Shown here: piece by piece, positions 1-16,500 of the stretch
Layout: each line of letters opens with the position of its first letter
Numbering within the stretch: the first letter of the stretch is position 1
Assembly (NCBI RefSeq): GCF_036669915.1
Contig: NC_089322.1
Span: 10,268,795 to 10,332,794, forward strand
Direction of reading: 5' to 3'
Origin: Pocillopora verrucosa
Lineage: Eukaryota; Cnidaria; Anthozoa; Scleractinia; Pocilloporidae
DNA length: 64,000 nt
Notes under the pieces: generated by a model
What the model saw: the letters and a program-made list of their open reading frames with translations, nothing else
Databases searched by the model: none
What the model was told of the DNA's origin: nothing
Program-made: the position numbers and the translations under genes

Positions 1-183
1 ACCAGTGATTCCCAACTTGGTATTTTTCTTTATCCTTATTACTTGTCTGCTTGATAGTAAATTGAGATTGTAAGGAGAAATTCTGTCTTGGTCACTTATG
101 GGAGTTAAAATGTTAACACTGTATTGGGTCCATTACTTTTTTTCTGTAATCATTTTAATATTTCTTATCATTTTCTCCAACAG

Positions 184-6106
<5,923 letters not shown>

Positions 6107-6462
6107 CCGAAAACAAGCGAGTAAATCCCATTCGTCTCGATAAGGACATGAAAGAGTACCCCAACATTACTGGCGTTTCTGTGCTATGCTTCCTATCTTT
6201 CCATATTTCTCCCATGGGATAAGCGGTACGTAACGTTGCGTGGCGAGAACTTATTCAAGACAGTTATTACTCTTCCATATCCTTGATTTTGGTTGTCACA
6301 CAACGCCTCCCGGAGAAAGAGTGGTAGACAGCGCTTGGTGACTTGCAGCCAATCAAGGGAACTTTCACACTCTCTTCACCTTTTAAATTGTGAGGATTTT
6401 CAAGAAAGCGATGGTTTTAAGGCAAAAGCAACATGACTCAAGCGAAACAGAAACTGAACGAA

Positions 6463-6468
6463 AATAAA
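6463..6468 (+). promoter_or_regulatory. Poly(A) signal candidate for RTCB
   Basis: AATAAA about 360 bp downstream of the RTCB stop. This is the first canonical hexamer on this strand after the stop that I noticed. Confidence 0.5.
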
Positions 6469-6499
6469 TGGCTGCTATTTCCTCCTTGGGTTTCCTTAT

Positions 6500-7482
6500 T
6501 TATTAATCTTATTCAACCAGGGAAGAGTACACGAATTATTATATTTGGTGAAAGCAACCACAAAAAGTATTATTAAATTGGTAAGGTCATATATGGTTAC
6601 TTTGGAGACATGGCAGAATGAGATCAATTTAGATTTAGTTGTTCTTACTCCAGTTACTGAAAATGTATTGGAAAGAAACCTTTTTTTCTTTCGGGAATTG
6701 CATCCGTAACTTGCACTATTTCTATAATCTGAAACGAACTTGAAGGTTTTTAATATCTGCAACTTGTTTGTCTCTGGTATTCTAGTTTTTGAAAGTGGTT
6801 TGGAAGGTACCGTAATGTTGTCACTTTTTGTCGATCTTTTTCACCTTGTATCTAAACAAATTCACGGAACAAATTTGGTGATAGATTTTGAACAACGACC
6901 TTTCCTGCTACGCTTTTTCTTCTTACGCTTTTTCCTCGACAGTCTTTGTACAATTGTACTGGTGAACACTACTATCGCAATGCCACTAGTGGTCATTTTG
7001 TTCGTGTATTATTTCATGGACTTCAGCTGTAGTAAGAACATTATATACAATTGTTGATACTTGGAAGGACGTGGACTCAGAAGGGAGTGGTATTTTTCAG
7101 ATTTCGTCTTCCAAAAGCTGCCCCAAAAAAAAGGAACTACTTCGTTGCATTTGGAATTTAGCAAAACACATCTACTTTTGAAATAAATAAATAAATCATA
7201 ATGTTAGTAAGGATAATGATGATGAAAAAAATTAAAATCTCAATGCTGCAATAATAACTAATGGTAATAGTTACAACAATAATCCTTCAGTGCTTCAGGT
7301 TCGTGGTTTGGTTTGGTTTCTAGCTGACGGATGTCTTAAAATACGTTATCATAGGTATAATGACAACAATCATGGTAAAAGCCATAGTGATAAATGATGC
7401 TAAACAAAATAATAAGTTAAGATTCCTTTTAACTGTGTTTATGCAATGATTAGAATGAATACTGTTTACTGCAAAATTATCT
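6500..7482. other. Intergenic, nothing supported
   Basis: AT-rich DNA between RTCB and GPCR 1, which converge here. Open frames are short, lack splice context and resemble no family I know. The 3' UTR of GPCR 1 probably begins below 7483. Confidence 0.5.
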
Positions 7483-10121
7483 CTACACAGCACTTGTAAA
7501 CTGGTATACAACAGTAGACTGGACAGTTTGATCCAGTATTGGCTGTTTGGCCTCACTCCCTACGCTCCCATTTGTTTTACTCAAGAATGAGATTCTCATT
7601 AATGGGTAAGATATCATTCTCCGAAACTCGGCTCTAAATTTCTTCCTAAAGTATATCAGGAGCCAGGGGTTGACAACGCTGTTTGCATGTCCAAGCCAAT
7701 AGGATAACAGCATGAAATAATATGGCAGGGATAGACTCAGTTTGAAGTCTATGGCTAGAATCATATGATGCGCGTGCGCTGGAAGCCAGCAGAGAGCAAA
7801 AGCAACAACGACAGCGATTGACATGTTTATCGCCTTGCGCTTGGTAGCGTTGGTGCGATTTCTTGCGCGATTTTTGATTTCAACCCCCGGTAGTTTATGC
7901 TTCTGTAGCGTGTAACAAACATACCCATAGAGGACACAAATGGTAACTACAGGCAGTAAGTAGATGGTGACTACGAGGTAAAGGAACACACCTCTTAAGG
8001 CCGCTTGAGTCTCGCCAAACTGACTAAACTTAAATTCTATCCTGGAGTTCTTAACTTTGATTATGACCAGCCATGGGGCCATTAGACACATTGAGATGAT
8101 CCAAATTGTGGGAACCAAGATCTTTTTGTTCCTAAAGCGAGGGAACTTTTGCATGGGAAAGACAATCCCGAAGAAGAAGTCAAAAGCCACGGCTGTTAGA
8201 GAGAAGACGGACGCTGTGACCGCCACGTAAAAAACAAACATGATGAGCTTGGCAAAGAATTCACCAAATGTTCCATCGATCCACAGATTGTCCAAAATGA
8301 TTAGTTCCATCGACTGAGGCATGACAACAACTGTTACGAGCAGGTCGGCCACAGCGAGGTTGACGTACATGAAGCTTGTTAATCTTCTGGTTTCTGGCCT
8401 CTTGTATAGTATATAGATCACCAAAATGTTTCCAACCAAGGCCACTGAAATGATTGCAGTGTATAAGATGGCGAAGGTGAGTTTAATACTTGATGGGTAC
8501 GAGAATGGAGCCTGCACTGTGGAAGCTAAAACACGATAAAATCAGCGTTAGGACGTCATGGACACAGACAAAACAAATGGATAGTTGAGAAAGGCACTGG
8601 GGGAATCAAGTGTGTTATGCTGAACTTGACAGCTTGATCTTGGCTGCTTGTGAACCTAGGCGTTTGAATGTGAAGTGTAGACTGAATGGATTTGGCCAAA
8701 ACAAAACAAAAACACAAAGCATACTCTCGGCCCCTTGCGACCAGAACTCAACCACTTTCAGCAACGTTTGAGGCAAGGCGTAGGCTGTTCGTGCAAGACA
8801 TCCTGTGTCAATAGTGACATTAAGCACCAGGGTTTTCAGCGGAAACCTCGAACGGCAAACGGCGGTGGAGGTCACGTGATCAAGCTCTGTGGTCACGTTC
8901 GGAGTTCTCAACGCCGAGAGGTAGGTTTTTACGTAAGTGATTTACCTGAACGTTTTTTATCCTGAATTTGTTTTTATGCCACGTACAAATCAGAAAGTTT
9001 TGTAAACCAGTCTTTTTAGAACAAGTTTGGATATATCTTATAGCGAATGAGTGAAAATAGGACTTTTTGTTGCCATTTGAAAATCAAACACTGCTGTTTT
9101 CTGGAAATTCAATATGGCGGCCTCTTCAATTTCATGTTTTTTTCGAAGTTTTCGGTTGCTAGTGGCCTTCTGCGAACTCATAACTCAGGATTTTCTCTCC
9201 TTTAAGGTTTATCATTCAAGCAGCAGTAGATGGTATCTGAGAAAGCTTGAAATGTTATAATTCCAGGGTATCATGGCTCTATTCCAATAGCCAGAAATGA
9301 AGCACGAGCTAGCCCTTGCATAGGAGGTGGCAAAGTATTTCCCTGAAAAGCCCCAAGAGTGGGACGAAGTAGCTAAAATACTCAGCAAAGCTTTTTCTAC
9401 TGATGATAAACAAGTAGAAGTCAAAGGGAGAGGATGTCGAGAAAAGATGGATAGAATACTTCATCGCACAAATCATCTGAAGAACTAATGTCAAAGGCCA
9501 GAGCTACAGTAAGGATGTCCTCAAAATCATACCTTAGAAATGGAAAATAAAAAATTTATTTCTTTTTTGCAGATAAATGATCGTTTGAGAACTCCAAAAA
9601 ATCCTGAAAACGCATCAGCTTAGAAAAACTAACCTTGCAGCAGCCGCCATTTTCTGGAACTTCTCATAATTCACTTTTTTTCTACGTAAATTTGCTTGAG
9701 GTTGGAGAGGTGTAGCTAAAGCAGTAGGAGCCATAAACGTCGAACACCAAACGCCTAACCTGAAAGTTCCATTTCAGGTTTGCCGTTAATGCGAAAACCC
9801 TGGTGCTAAATGTCTCTAATAACGTCCTATGACTGCAAACAACCCAAATGATCTATTTGTTCAGAACCAACCCTCTTCATACCTGAGTGTTGAATCTACT
9901 GGTGTCAGTAACACACTCTAATTAGGCCAATCCTTAGGCTACGAGCTTTGACGTAACACTACACGGGTTTCAGGGTTTGAAATGGCAAGACTGGCTTGAA
10001 GGCGGGCGACGCCCTCCTTTTAATTGAAAAACTAAAGGGCAGGTGTTTGAGTTGGACCTGTGCTTTGTCTCTTACCGTTTGCAGACATTGATGAATTCAC
10101 AGCAGTTGAAGAGGCGTTCAT
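7483..10121 (-). CDS. GPCR 1: class A (rhodopsin-like) receptor with altered core motifs
   Basis: Seven-helix receptor of the peptide-receptor-like class A type. Two exons on the minus strand: exon 1 10121-10076 (starts MNASSTAVNSS, two N-glycosylation sequons) and exon 2 8516-7483. The 46-nt exon 1 ends in phase 1 at a GTAAG donor and exon 2 follows a CAG acceptor, giving 359 codons plus stop. TM1 (VALVGNILVIYIL), TM2 (NLAVADLLVTVVVMP), TM6 (FALCWLPAHA) and TM7 (YWLGHANSVVNPWLL) are clear. Oddities: DRY reads DFF, the TM3-start and ECL2 cysteines seen in GPCR 2 and 3 are absent, and NPxxY reads NPWLL. The frame is otherwise open. It may be a diverged receptor, a non-signalling decoy, or a gene early in decay. 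The ligand cannot be inferred. Confidence 0.88.
8815..9815. mobile_element. About 1-kb DNA transposon relic in the GPCR 1 intron
   Basis: Left end near 8815 reads GACATTAAGCACCAGGGTTTTC-like sequence; the reverse complement of the right end near 9815 reads GACATTTAGCACCAGGGTTTT, followed on both sides by a shared ACGGCAAAC. These are terminal inverted repeats of roughly 22 bp plus subterminal matches. Target duplication is not clear. The element holds a transposon-type coding fragment (9327-9487) and lies wholly inside the intron 8517-10075. Confidence 0.6.
9327..9487 (+). pseudogene. Myb/SANT-like (trihelix-type) fragment of a transposon protein
   Basis: An open stretch on the plus strand encodes EKPQEWDEVAKILSKAFSTD followed by QVEVKGRGCREKMDRILHR and then a stop. 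This pattern (W..V...L...F, then a K.RGCRE.MD..L segment) resembles the Myb/SANT-like DNA-binding domain found near the N-terminus of several animal transposon proteins. Upstream codons contain stops and no start is convincing. It is antisense to GPCR 1 and inside the intronic transposon, so a relic is the best reading. Family assignment is from memory and moderate. Confidence 0.4.
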
Positions 10122-10925
10122 ACTCGGCGCCTGATGAAGAAGACCAAAGCAAACGTAAAGTTCGACAGATTTTGACCGACAGGAAGGGAGGATTTATGCT
10201 ATGCTATTATCGCACCATACCTTAAAAACGGCCTCGAATTTATTCGGTAGAAGTGACCTCCTTGATAAGCCATATGGACTCTGATTTTCAGAACATACTT
10301 TCCCCTAAAGTATCGAATGGCTACAAAAAATTTAGGTGTGCCATTAATTAATTTGGATTTGAAATCAGAGCAAGCGAAATAAGCACTCAAAGGGGGAAAT
10401 GAGTCAATTTTTTAGGGTTTGCACCGCTGGTCTCTCAGAGCCCCTATTCCATAATAGCCTATTTGGAGGCCAAGTACAACCCTCATCTTAGTCACTTGGT
10501 AACACGGTACGTAACAACTCTTTCAACGCAAATTTTTAAATCTTGAAATCCCTACATGTTCTCACCGGAATTTTCTTACCCCTAAAATCACAAATATGTG
10601 CGACCCCATTCTAGCAACTCTTTTTGAAAAGGCAACCACACAACTTGATTATTTTTTTTCTCAAGTCTTCCAGTATCTTGTGTACGTAACCCAGTAGTAT
10701 CCGTACGTATTAACCCGAAACAAAGATTTCATCAAATATCCTCTGTTGAATGTAACAACCCGCCAGTTAATTAAACTTTATTTTATTGCCCGCGAGTGTT
10801 TTTCCAAACAAATTTCCATCATTCCGTGCATTATATATTTCATGCACACGTAAATAAAGTTATATTTCCTGTAGCTGTTCCCTTTGTTGCTATTAATTCG
10901 AATTATCCTTTTATTTGCAGGATAA

Positions 10926-11530
10926 TCTGTGGAATTAACGTTCCTTGTAATTTCAGTCCTATTTTGAAGGCTTTATTCGGCTTAAATGGTTGGAAATTGA
11001 TCTTTCGAATGACATCAACCAATTTACAGAAAATAATGCTTCTCAGAAAGGATATTGCATGAATATGAAGAGACTGAAAGACAAACTTGACGCTCTATCC
11101 CATTTCGATGAAAGGTAATTCGACAAAATGTAATTATCTCTCATGAGGTGGGGAATTTTTCTGAAGTATTCCTGAATAGTCTTGTATATCAACAGCCTTT
11201 TGGTAAATATAGTAACAGGAAATTTCTGCGAGGACTTGGAGTCCCGGTAAACGACATTGCACTTCTTTAGGCGTTTGTTCGACAAATTTATCCTTCATTT
11301 TTACAATTTAATCTGCTGGAGCACTGAAGTATTGCCTTAAGTTGGTGCCATTGACGATTAGAATATCAGCCTTTATTCAGCTCTTACCATTATTAGTTCT
11401 TCAGTGTTTAACGCGCGTTTCAGCTCGACTTTTGATGATTCAAATAATTACCTTCTGGAAAGATGACAATTTAGCTCATAGGTCTGCCCGCTTTATATCA
11501 CCACATACCTTTAGAAGCTTGATTGGTTTT
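10926..11530. repeat. Duplicated block, copy 1 (other copy 24740-25320)
   Basis: Long direct match to 24740-25320. Shared landmarks in order: a 'tcggcttaaa' stretch, 'catcaaccaat' with 'cagaaaat', 'agtaacaggaaatttct', 'cacttatccttcatttttac'-like sequence and 'ataattaccttctggaaagatgac'-type sequence. Divergence is substantial with many small indels. Copy 1 has an open stretch at about 10999-11114 ending at GTAATT that might be an old exon, but the matching stretch in copy 2 is broken. Confidence 0.65.
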
Positions 11531-11539
11531 AACAATTTA

Positions 11540-12560
11540 GAGAATTGTAATCTACAATGCTTAACTCCCATGAGTGACCAAAAGAGAATTTATCCTTATA
11601 GTATCACTGAAATATCAACCGGATAAGTGATGCGTATCAAGAAAAGCGGATCAGCTTAAAGTTAAGCAGGCTTTGTTTAACGATTAACAATGACCGTGTG
11701 TGGCTACTTTAGAACATTGGCGGAAACAGCTTAAAAATACACGCGGGATTTTTCAAAATTTCCGATAATTATACTAGCGGCAGATTTAAACCATCGGCAA
11801 AACTGATGATAAGACAAATCCTCCCCGTGGGGGTGATTCTGGTAGATTTTTTAGGATGCAAATAGTCACGGTGGGGTGGATGGTGGGGCGACTGTAGCTT
11901 TCGTATCTGAAGTAAAGAGATGTCACCGTTTTTTCCTTTATATTGCTTAAAACTGGCGAAAGATATATTCAATTAGAGGCTCACTGTGCGATGCAAAGGT
12001 AATGAGAGCATGTGTAACCTGGTATTAACGTCCGAAGCCTACCACGCCGTTGAATCATGCAGAAGACTATCGTCATTTGCTCGATTGTTTAATGTGCGTG
12101 TATTTAAATTTCGCGCTGCGTGAATGAGATTTTGTTCCTGATGTGCACAAAAAGGTTCATATTCTCCTTCCTCTAGCGTGTGATTTAAACCTGGTAATAA
12201 CGTCCCAAGCCTCGCGCTTCGTTAATTCGTGTAGTTTTACGGGTATCATTCTCTTTCCGTGTTTCAATTCAACGAAAGGAGTTAAAAAAACAATGGCAAG
12301 TGGAAATAGTCGCACACGCTCGTCAATTTCTCCCATTCGACTCGACTGTTCAATCCGAGTATATTTGAATTTCGAGCTTCGTAAGCAAGAAAAACTGAAT
12401 AATCTCCTTCCACAATTTTTTTGTGTTTACACAAACCGACATCTAATTGATACCTATTTATACAATGCTGAAACTTTCTCTTTGACTGCAGATTCCTCAG
12501 AGAATCAGATTTGCTTGCAAGCAACTAGAAGTTGCAGGAGCAAATATGAATCTAATGTGC
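11540..12560. other. Intergenic with a weak internal duplication
   Basis: No gene supported. About 12018-12125 and 12190-12400 share 'cctggtaataacgtcc'-like and 'tatttgaatttcg'-like stretches, so an old local duplication is likely. Open frames here have no recognisable domain. Confidence 0.4.
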
Positions 12561-12579
12561 ATTTTAAATTTTGGCTTAG

Positions 12580-12875
12580 GTAAATATCTGCACAACATAC
12601 TGGAAAATTTGGCTCAGGTAAAGATCTGCACAACATAATGGAAAATTGGCTTAGGTAAAGATTTGCACAACATAATGGAAAATTGGCTTAGGTAAATATC
12701 TGCACAACATACTGGAAAATTTGGCTCAGGTAAAGATCTGCACAACATAATGGAAAATTGGCTTAGGTAAAGATCTGCACAACATAATGGAAAATTTGGC
12801 TTAGGTAAAGATCTGCACAATATAATGGAAAGTTTGGCTTAGGTAAAGATCTGCACAACATACTGGAAAATTTGG
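12580..12875. repeat. 37/38-bp minisatellite, about 7-8 copies
   Basis: Head-to-tail units of the type 'ggcttaggtaaagatctgca' followed by 'caacataatggaaaatt'. Unit length alternates 37 and 38 bp (one or two extra T), so two units make 75 bp. As a result the minus strand keeps an open 25-codon periodic frame. Each unit contains AGGTAAAG or AGGTAAAT, which looks like a splice donor on the plus strand. Confidence 0.9.
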
Positions 12876-13089
12876 AGCTGAAGGCAATCTTTGATGGCTT
12901 CCAAAATCAGGGGATGGCCACCTACAAGATGTGAAAAAGCTGTGGAAGGTATTGTAGTTTTTGATATCTTACAATGTGCAAAAATAGGTTTTGAACAGAT
13001 AGTATACTTCTAATTTGCTAAAAGTGAAAATATCATTTTGTAACTAAAGAAGAGTAGAAAAAACTGAAAAGGTTACTTTCAATTCCAGG

Positions 13090-13590
13090 GTTTTTCTGAG
13101 CTATTTTCAGCTCTAGAAGCGCAAATAAGAGAGGAACAATATCTACCTCCTCAGTAATTTCAAGAGAGGGCACGAAAATGGGCGATGACGAGGACATAAC
13201 TCCCTACATACATGGTAGGTCAATAATCTTGTAAACCAATCTTAAAAAACTGGATTACAATGATATTAATAACTTTAAGAATAATGATAATCATTATCGT
13301 TCTTTTATTATTTTTTGTAGCTCTTGTGTACCATGTACCCCAGTTTCTTGAAAAATGTGGCTGTATTTTTAAAGTAAATTGCCAGCCCGTCGAAAAAAAA
13401 AAAACAAAAACAATGGGTAGTCACGGGTTTCATCGTGGTACAGAAAAGGGTGGCAGGAACTCCAAGCACACAGTACAGGTCATGGAGAAAGAAAATAGAA
13501 AGTTTTTGCAAGAGTATGCAACCTGTACCGAAACAAAAGATCATACGTTAAAAAGTTGGAGGATGACCAAGGTAGCATAGCCACATACAT
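13090..13590 (+). pseudogene. Transposon-derived exon pair (HVPQFLEK-type protein)
   Basis: The exon ending at 13214 encodes DDEDITPYIH and is followed by a GT intron (13215-13320) ending in TTTTTTGTAG. The next exon continues ALVYHVPQFLEKCG, QPVEKKKTK, FHRGTEKGGRNS and TVQVMEKENRK. The joined reading TPYIHALVYHVPQFLEK with a later QPVEK and a KGGR segment resembles a C-terminal module common in cnidarian and sponge transposon proteins (YxHxxxxHVPxF plus QxxEKxN). The exact superfamily is not settled. The upstream part is short and later codons run into stops, so this is probably a relic. It might belong to the same lineage as the SANT-like piece at 9.3 kb. Confidence 0.45.
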
Positions 13591-13599
13591 CAACAATCA

Positions 13600-16500
13600 C
13601 GAAGACGGATAAAGGCAATGTCAGGCAATAAATATCTTACAGGACATTTCAAAGCATTGCACAGCATTAAAAAATAATTCTGTGCAATAATTGTACATAT
13701 TGAGAACTATGATACTTTTAATTTGTTGGCCCGACTGAATTTCATTATTTTATTTTGCAGGATCAGAAGTAGCCACAACAGAAAGTAATTGAAGAAAAAT
13801 CGAAGTACTCAATAAAAAAACAGCTCTTTTCGGAGCTAAAACAAAACGGCTCCTTAAGAAGCCACCACATGTGTTTGAAGTCATGACCAACATGTAAGTG
13901 TTTCTCCCAGTAAAGAATAACTTCAGCCAGTATTTTTAGCCCATAAATATAAACATTTTTTTACCGGCATAAGTGTTGAATAGAAGAGCCTCCCACACAA
14001 ACCGATCAACTCAGTCAAGTTTCTCCCAGTTTGAATTAGTTAATCCGGTACTTTTTGCGAAAAAATATCAAAATTCTTTGCTTGCATAAGTGTTGAATAA
14101 CAGAAGGACCTTTCTCAAAGTTTGAACCTTTCACCAGTTCAACAGCTTTCGAATTCCCTGTCTCAGACTCTTGGAAAAGGTCTTAACTTTCCCACTTGCT
14201 CTACCCAAGTTATTCACGGAAACGTACTAGGCCGCGGCCATTTGAAAATTCACTATCGAATGAATAAGTAAATGAAGTCGTGTCCAGATCTCGTAGTTCA
14301 CACCTCGAGTTCAAACCATTTGCGTCTTCAAAGAACGTACGCGCTAGACTCTTCAATTTAGGAAAATGTCAGATCAAGAGCAATTGCGATAGGTAAGAAA
14401 GCCTCATTGCAGTGATTCAGTAGAACGGTATTTTTGTTGTAACTTTTCGAGCTATTTCAGTGTTAAGGCTTACAAAATTTCATTTTAACTTACATTCAAT
14501 GATGGCCACGTAGCTGATCTTTTGGAAGAATTAGGGGCCTACCTGGAGGGTCATCTTGGCATTTTGGATGCTGTAAGTATATGGCTCAAAGCCGAAAAAC
14601 GTCATTTAGATTACATGTAGAAAAGAAACTGTGCAGAAGTCGAAGAAGCTTTACTTAAGGTTTGTGGACTTAGCCGCCACATGGGAGGAACTTGGAAACG
14701 GTGTGCATTTAGGCTAAATAAACATTCATTTATATGTTTGCACTAATTTTCAGGAGAGACCCCCGGCTCAATAACTGCGACCTCCCTCTTTCATGACGTA
14801 ATTACGTACACCAAAACTGCGTTTTAAACTTTCACACTAGTAACGACATGAAGCACGTAATCTTTCACGAAATCTGTAACGTCGTTGAATAGACCCAATG
14901 TCACATACGTGATCAGCGGATGATAACACCGACGTGACTAATGGAGGATATAAATCACGAGACTAATTGAAACTTGACGTTAACTAACTCTGATAATAAG
15001 TTCATGGGTCAATGAACCCTTAGCCTGTAGTGCAGGTGTCTTATTAAGGCGAGATAACGTTTAGAAGCTCAACCGGCCATGTTTGATTTGGAGTCAGAGT
15101 TGACGGTGGGGGATAGGGTGGGGTGTCACTCACCCCCTTAGTGCCAATTTCGTTCCCTCCTCAGCCTATCGCTTCCATAAAAATCAAAGATGATGGTCAT
15201 AATTTCGCTTAGTAAACACTGAGCACTCGCTCGCCAAAATTACGCGTGCACTGCAGGCTGATGAACCTTTCGCTTTTACGTCTCCTAAGAGAGGAATTAT
15301 CTTCGTTTGAAGAGCCAAAGCATACCACTGTGTACCATTGCGCTGAATTTTTCGACTCGAAATGGAAAATGAAAGTTAATAAAAAATTTTTAATAAGATT
15401 AAGCATATTTCTCCGAAATAAGTAAAAATGAAAAAGGAAAAACAAATTCCAACGGAGAGACATGGAATCAACGAAGACACATGTAGATTAGAAAACTGAG
15501 AATTTTACAATTAAAGAAAAAAATCTGCACTTTCAATTAATGGGTATGTTGCAGGGTAATGTTTTTTCCTATTACAGCCATCCAAAGAACGTCTTAATGG
15601 GGTGAGGGTGTTAACGGTTAACCCAAAATGATACATGAAGATTAAAAAAAGAAAAAAAAAATTACAAGTAACATTTTCTGCGACTAATGGTTCAAATTTG
15701 TCAATGTTTACGCCCAACAGCTAAACTTCCTGTCTGCTCTCCGGCTAACAGTCAACCCCATTGGTCAAAGTTTTCACTTGTCACGTGATGTTATTTCAGT
15801 TTATCGCATTTAAGGCCAAATATTTTTGCACCTGGGACTTAATTACATGTAGGGTCAGTTATCACATTGACACGTAAATCTTCAACAGCAACTGATATTT
15901 TCTCATTTAGAATTTAAAGGAGGATAAAAAGTATTTTAAAATCAAATGATAGAAAAGCGAACCTCTCTTTTAATAACTTTTAATAATAAACTCATTTGAT
16001 ACTTCAGGAAATTCTAACGTTAACCAAGAGATTAAAACCTTTAATAATGCGATAAAAAATGGAAAAATGTCAGAAAGTTCATCACGAAAATTAAAGTCAT
16101 TTCCAAAATCATCAGCTCGACGTTTTTTTTTCTTTTTTTTATTTCCTTTTTTTTTCCCTCTGCCACCAGCTAATATTCAAATTTTAATTCTAAGGGTGTG
16201 AAAACTAAAAAAAAAAACAAAAAAAAAAAACATTGTTTTTGTCACCTTTGTTTTATATGTCCTTCTTACCTTATCTAATTGCTTTCAGCTCTTTGGTGCA
16301 CTCTTAAATAAATCGTAGATGAGCCATTTTCCTATAAGTTTGTGCTGAGGGACACTTCGGAAATTTGACTGCAAAAGAATTAGAAGAAAATTTAATTTTG
16401 CTATTTTAGTGTAAATAAATGATGACAGCTCGTAGAAAAAACGACATATTTACACGATCAAGTTCTTTGACAACTGTTCTACAACGGTAAAATACGACAA

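Noticed and set aside
8515..8517. GTG as the start of GPCR 1
   Set aside because: It straddles a CAG acceptor; the mini-exon at 10121-10076 supplies an ATG and the right phase.
12580..12875. CRISPR array
   Set aside because: No unique spacers; alternating 37/38-bp minisatellite in an animal genome.
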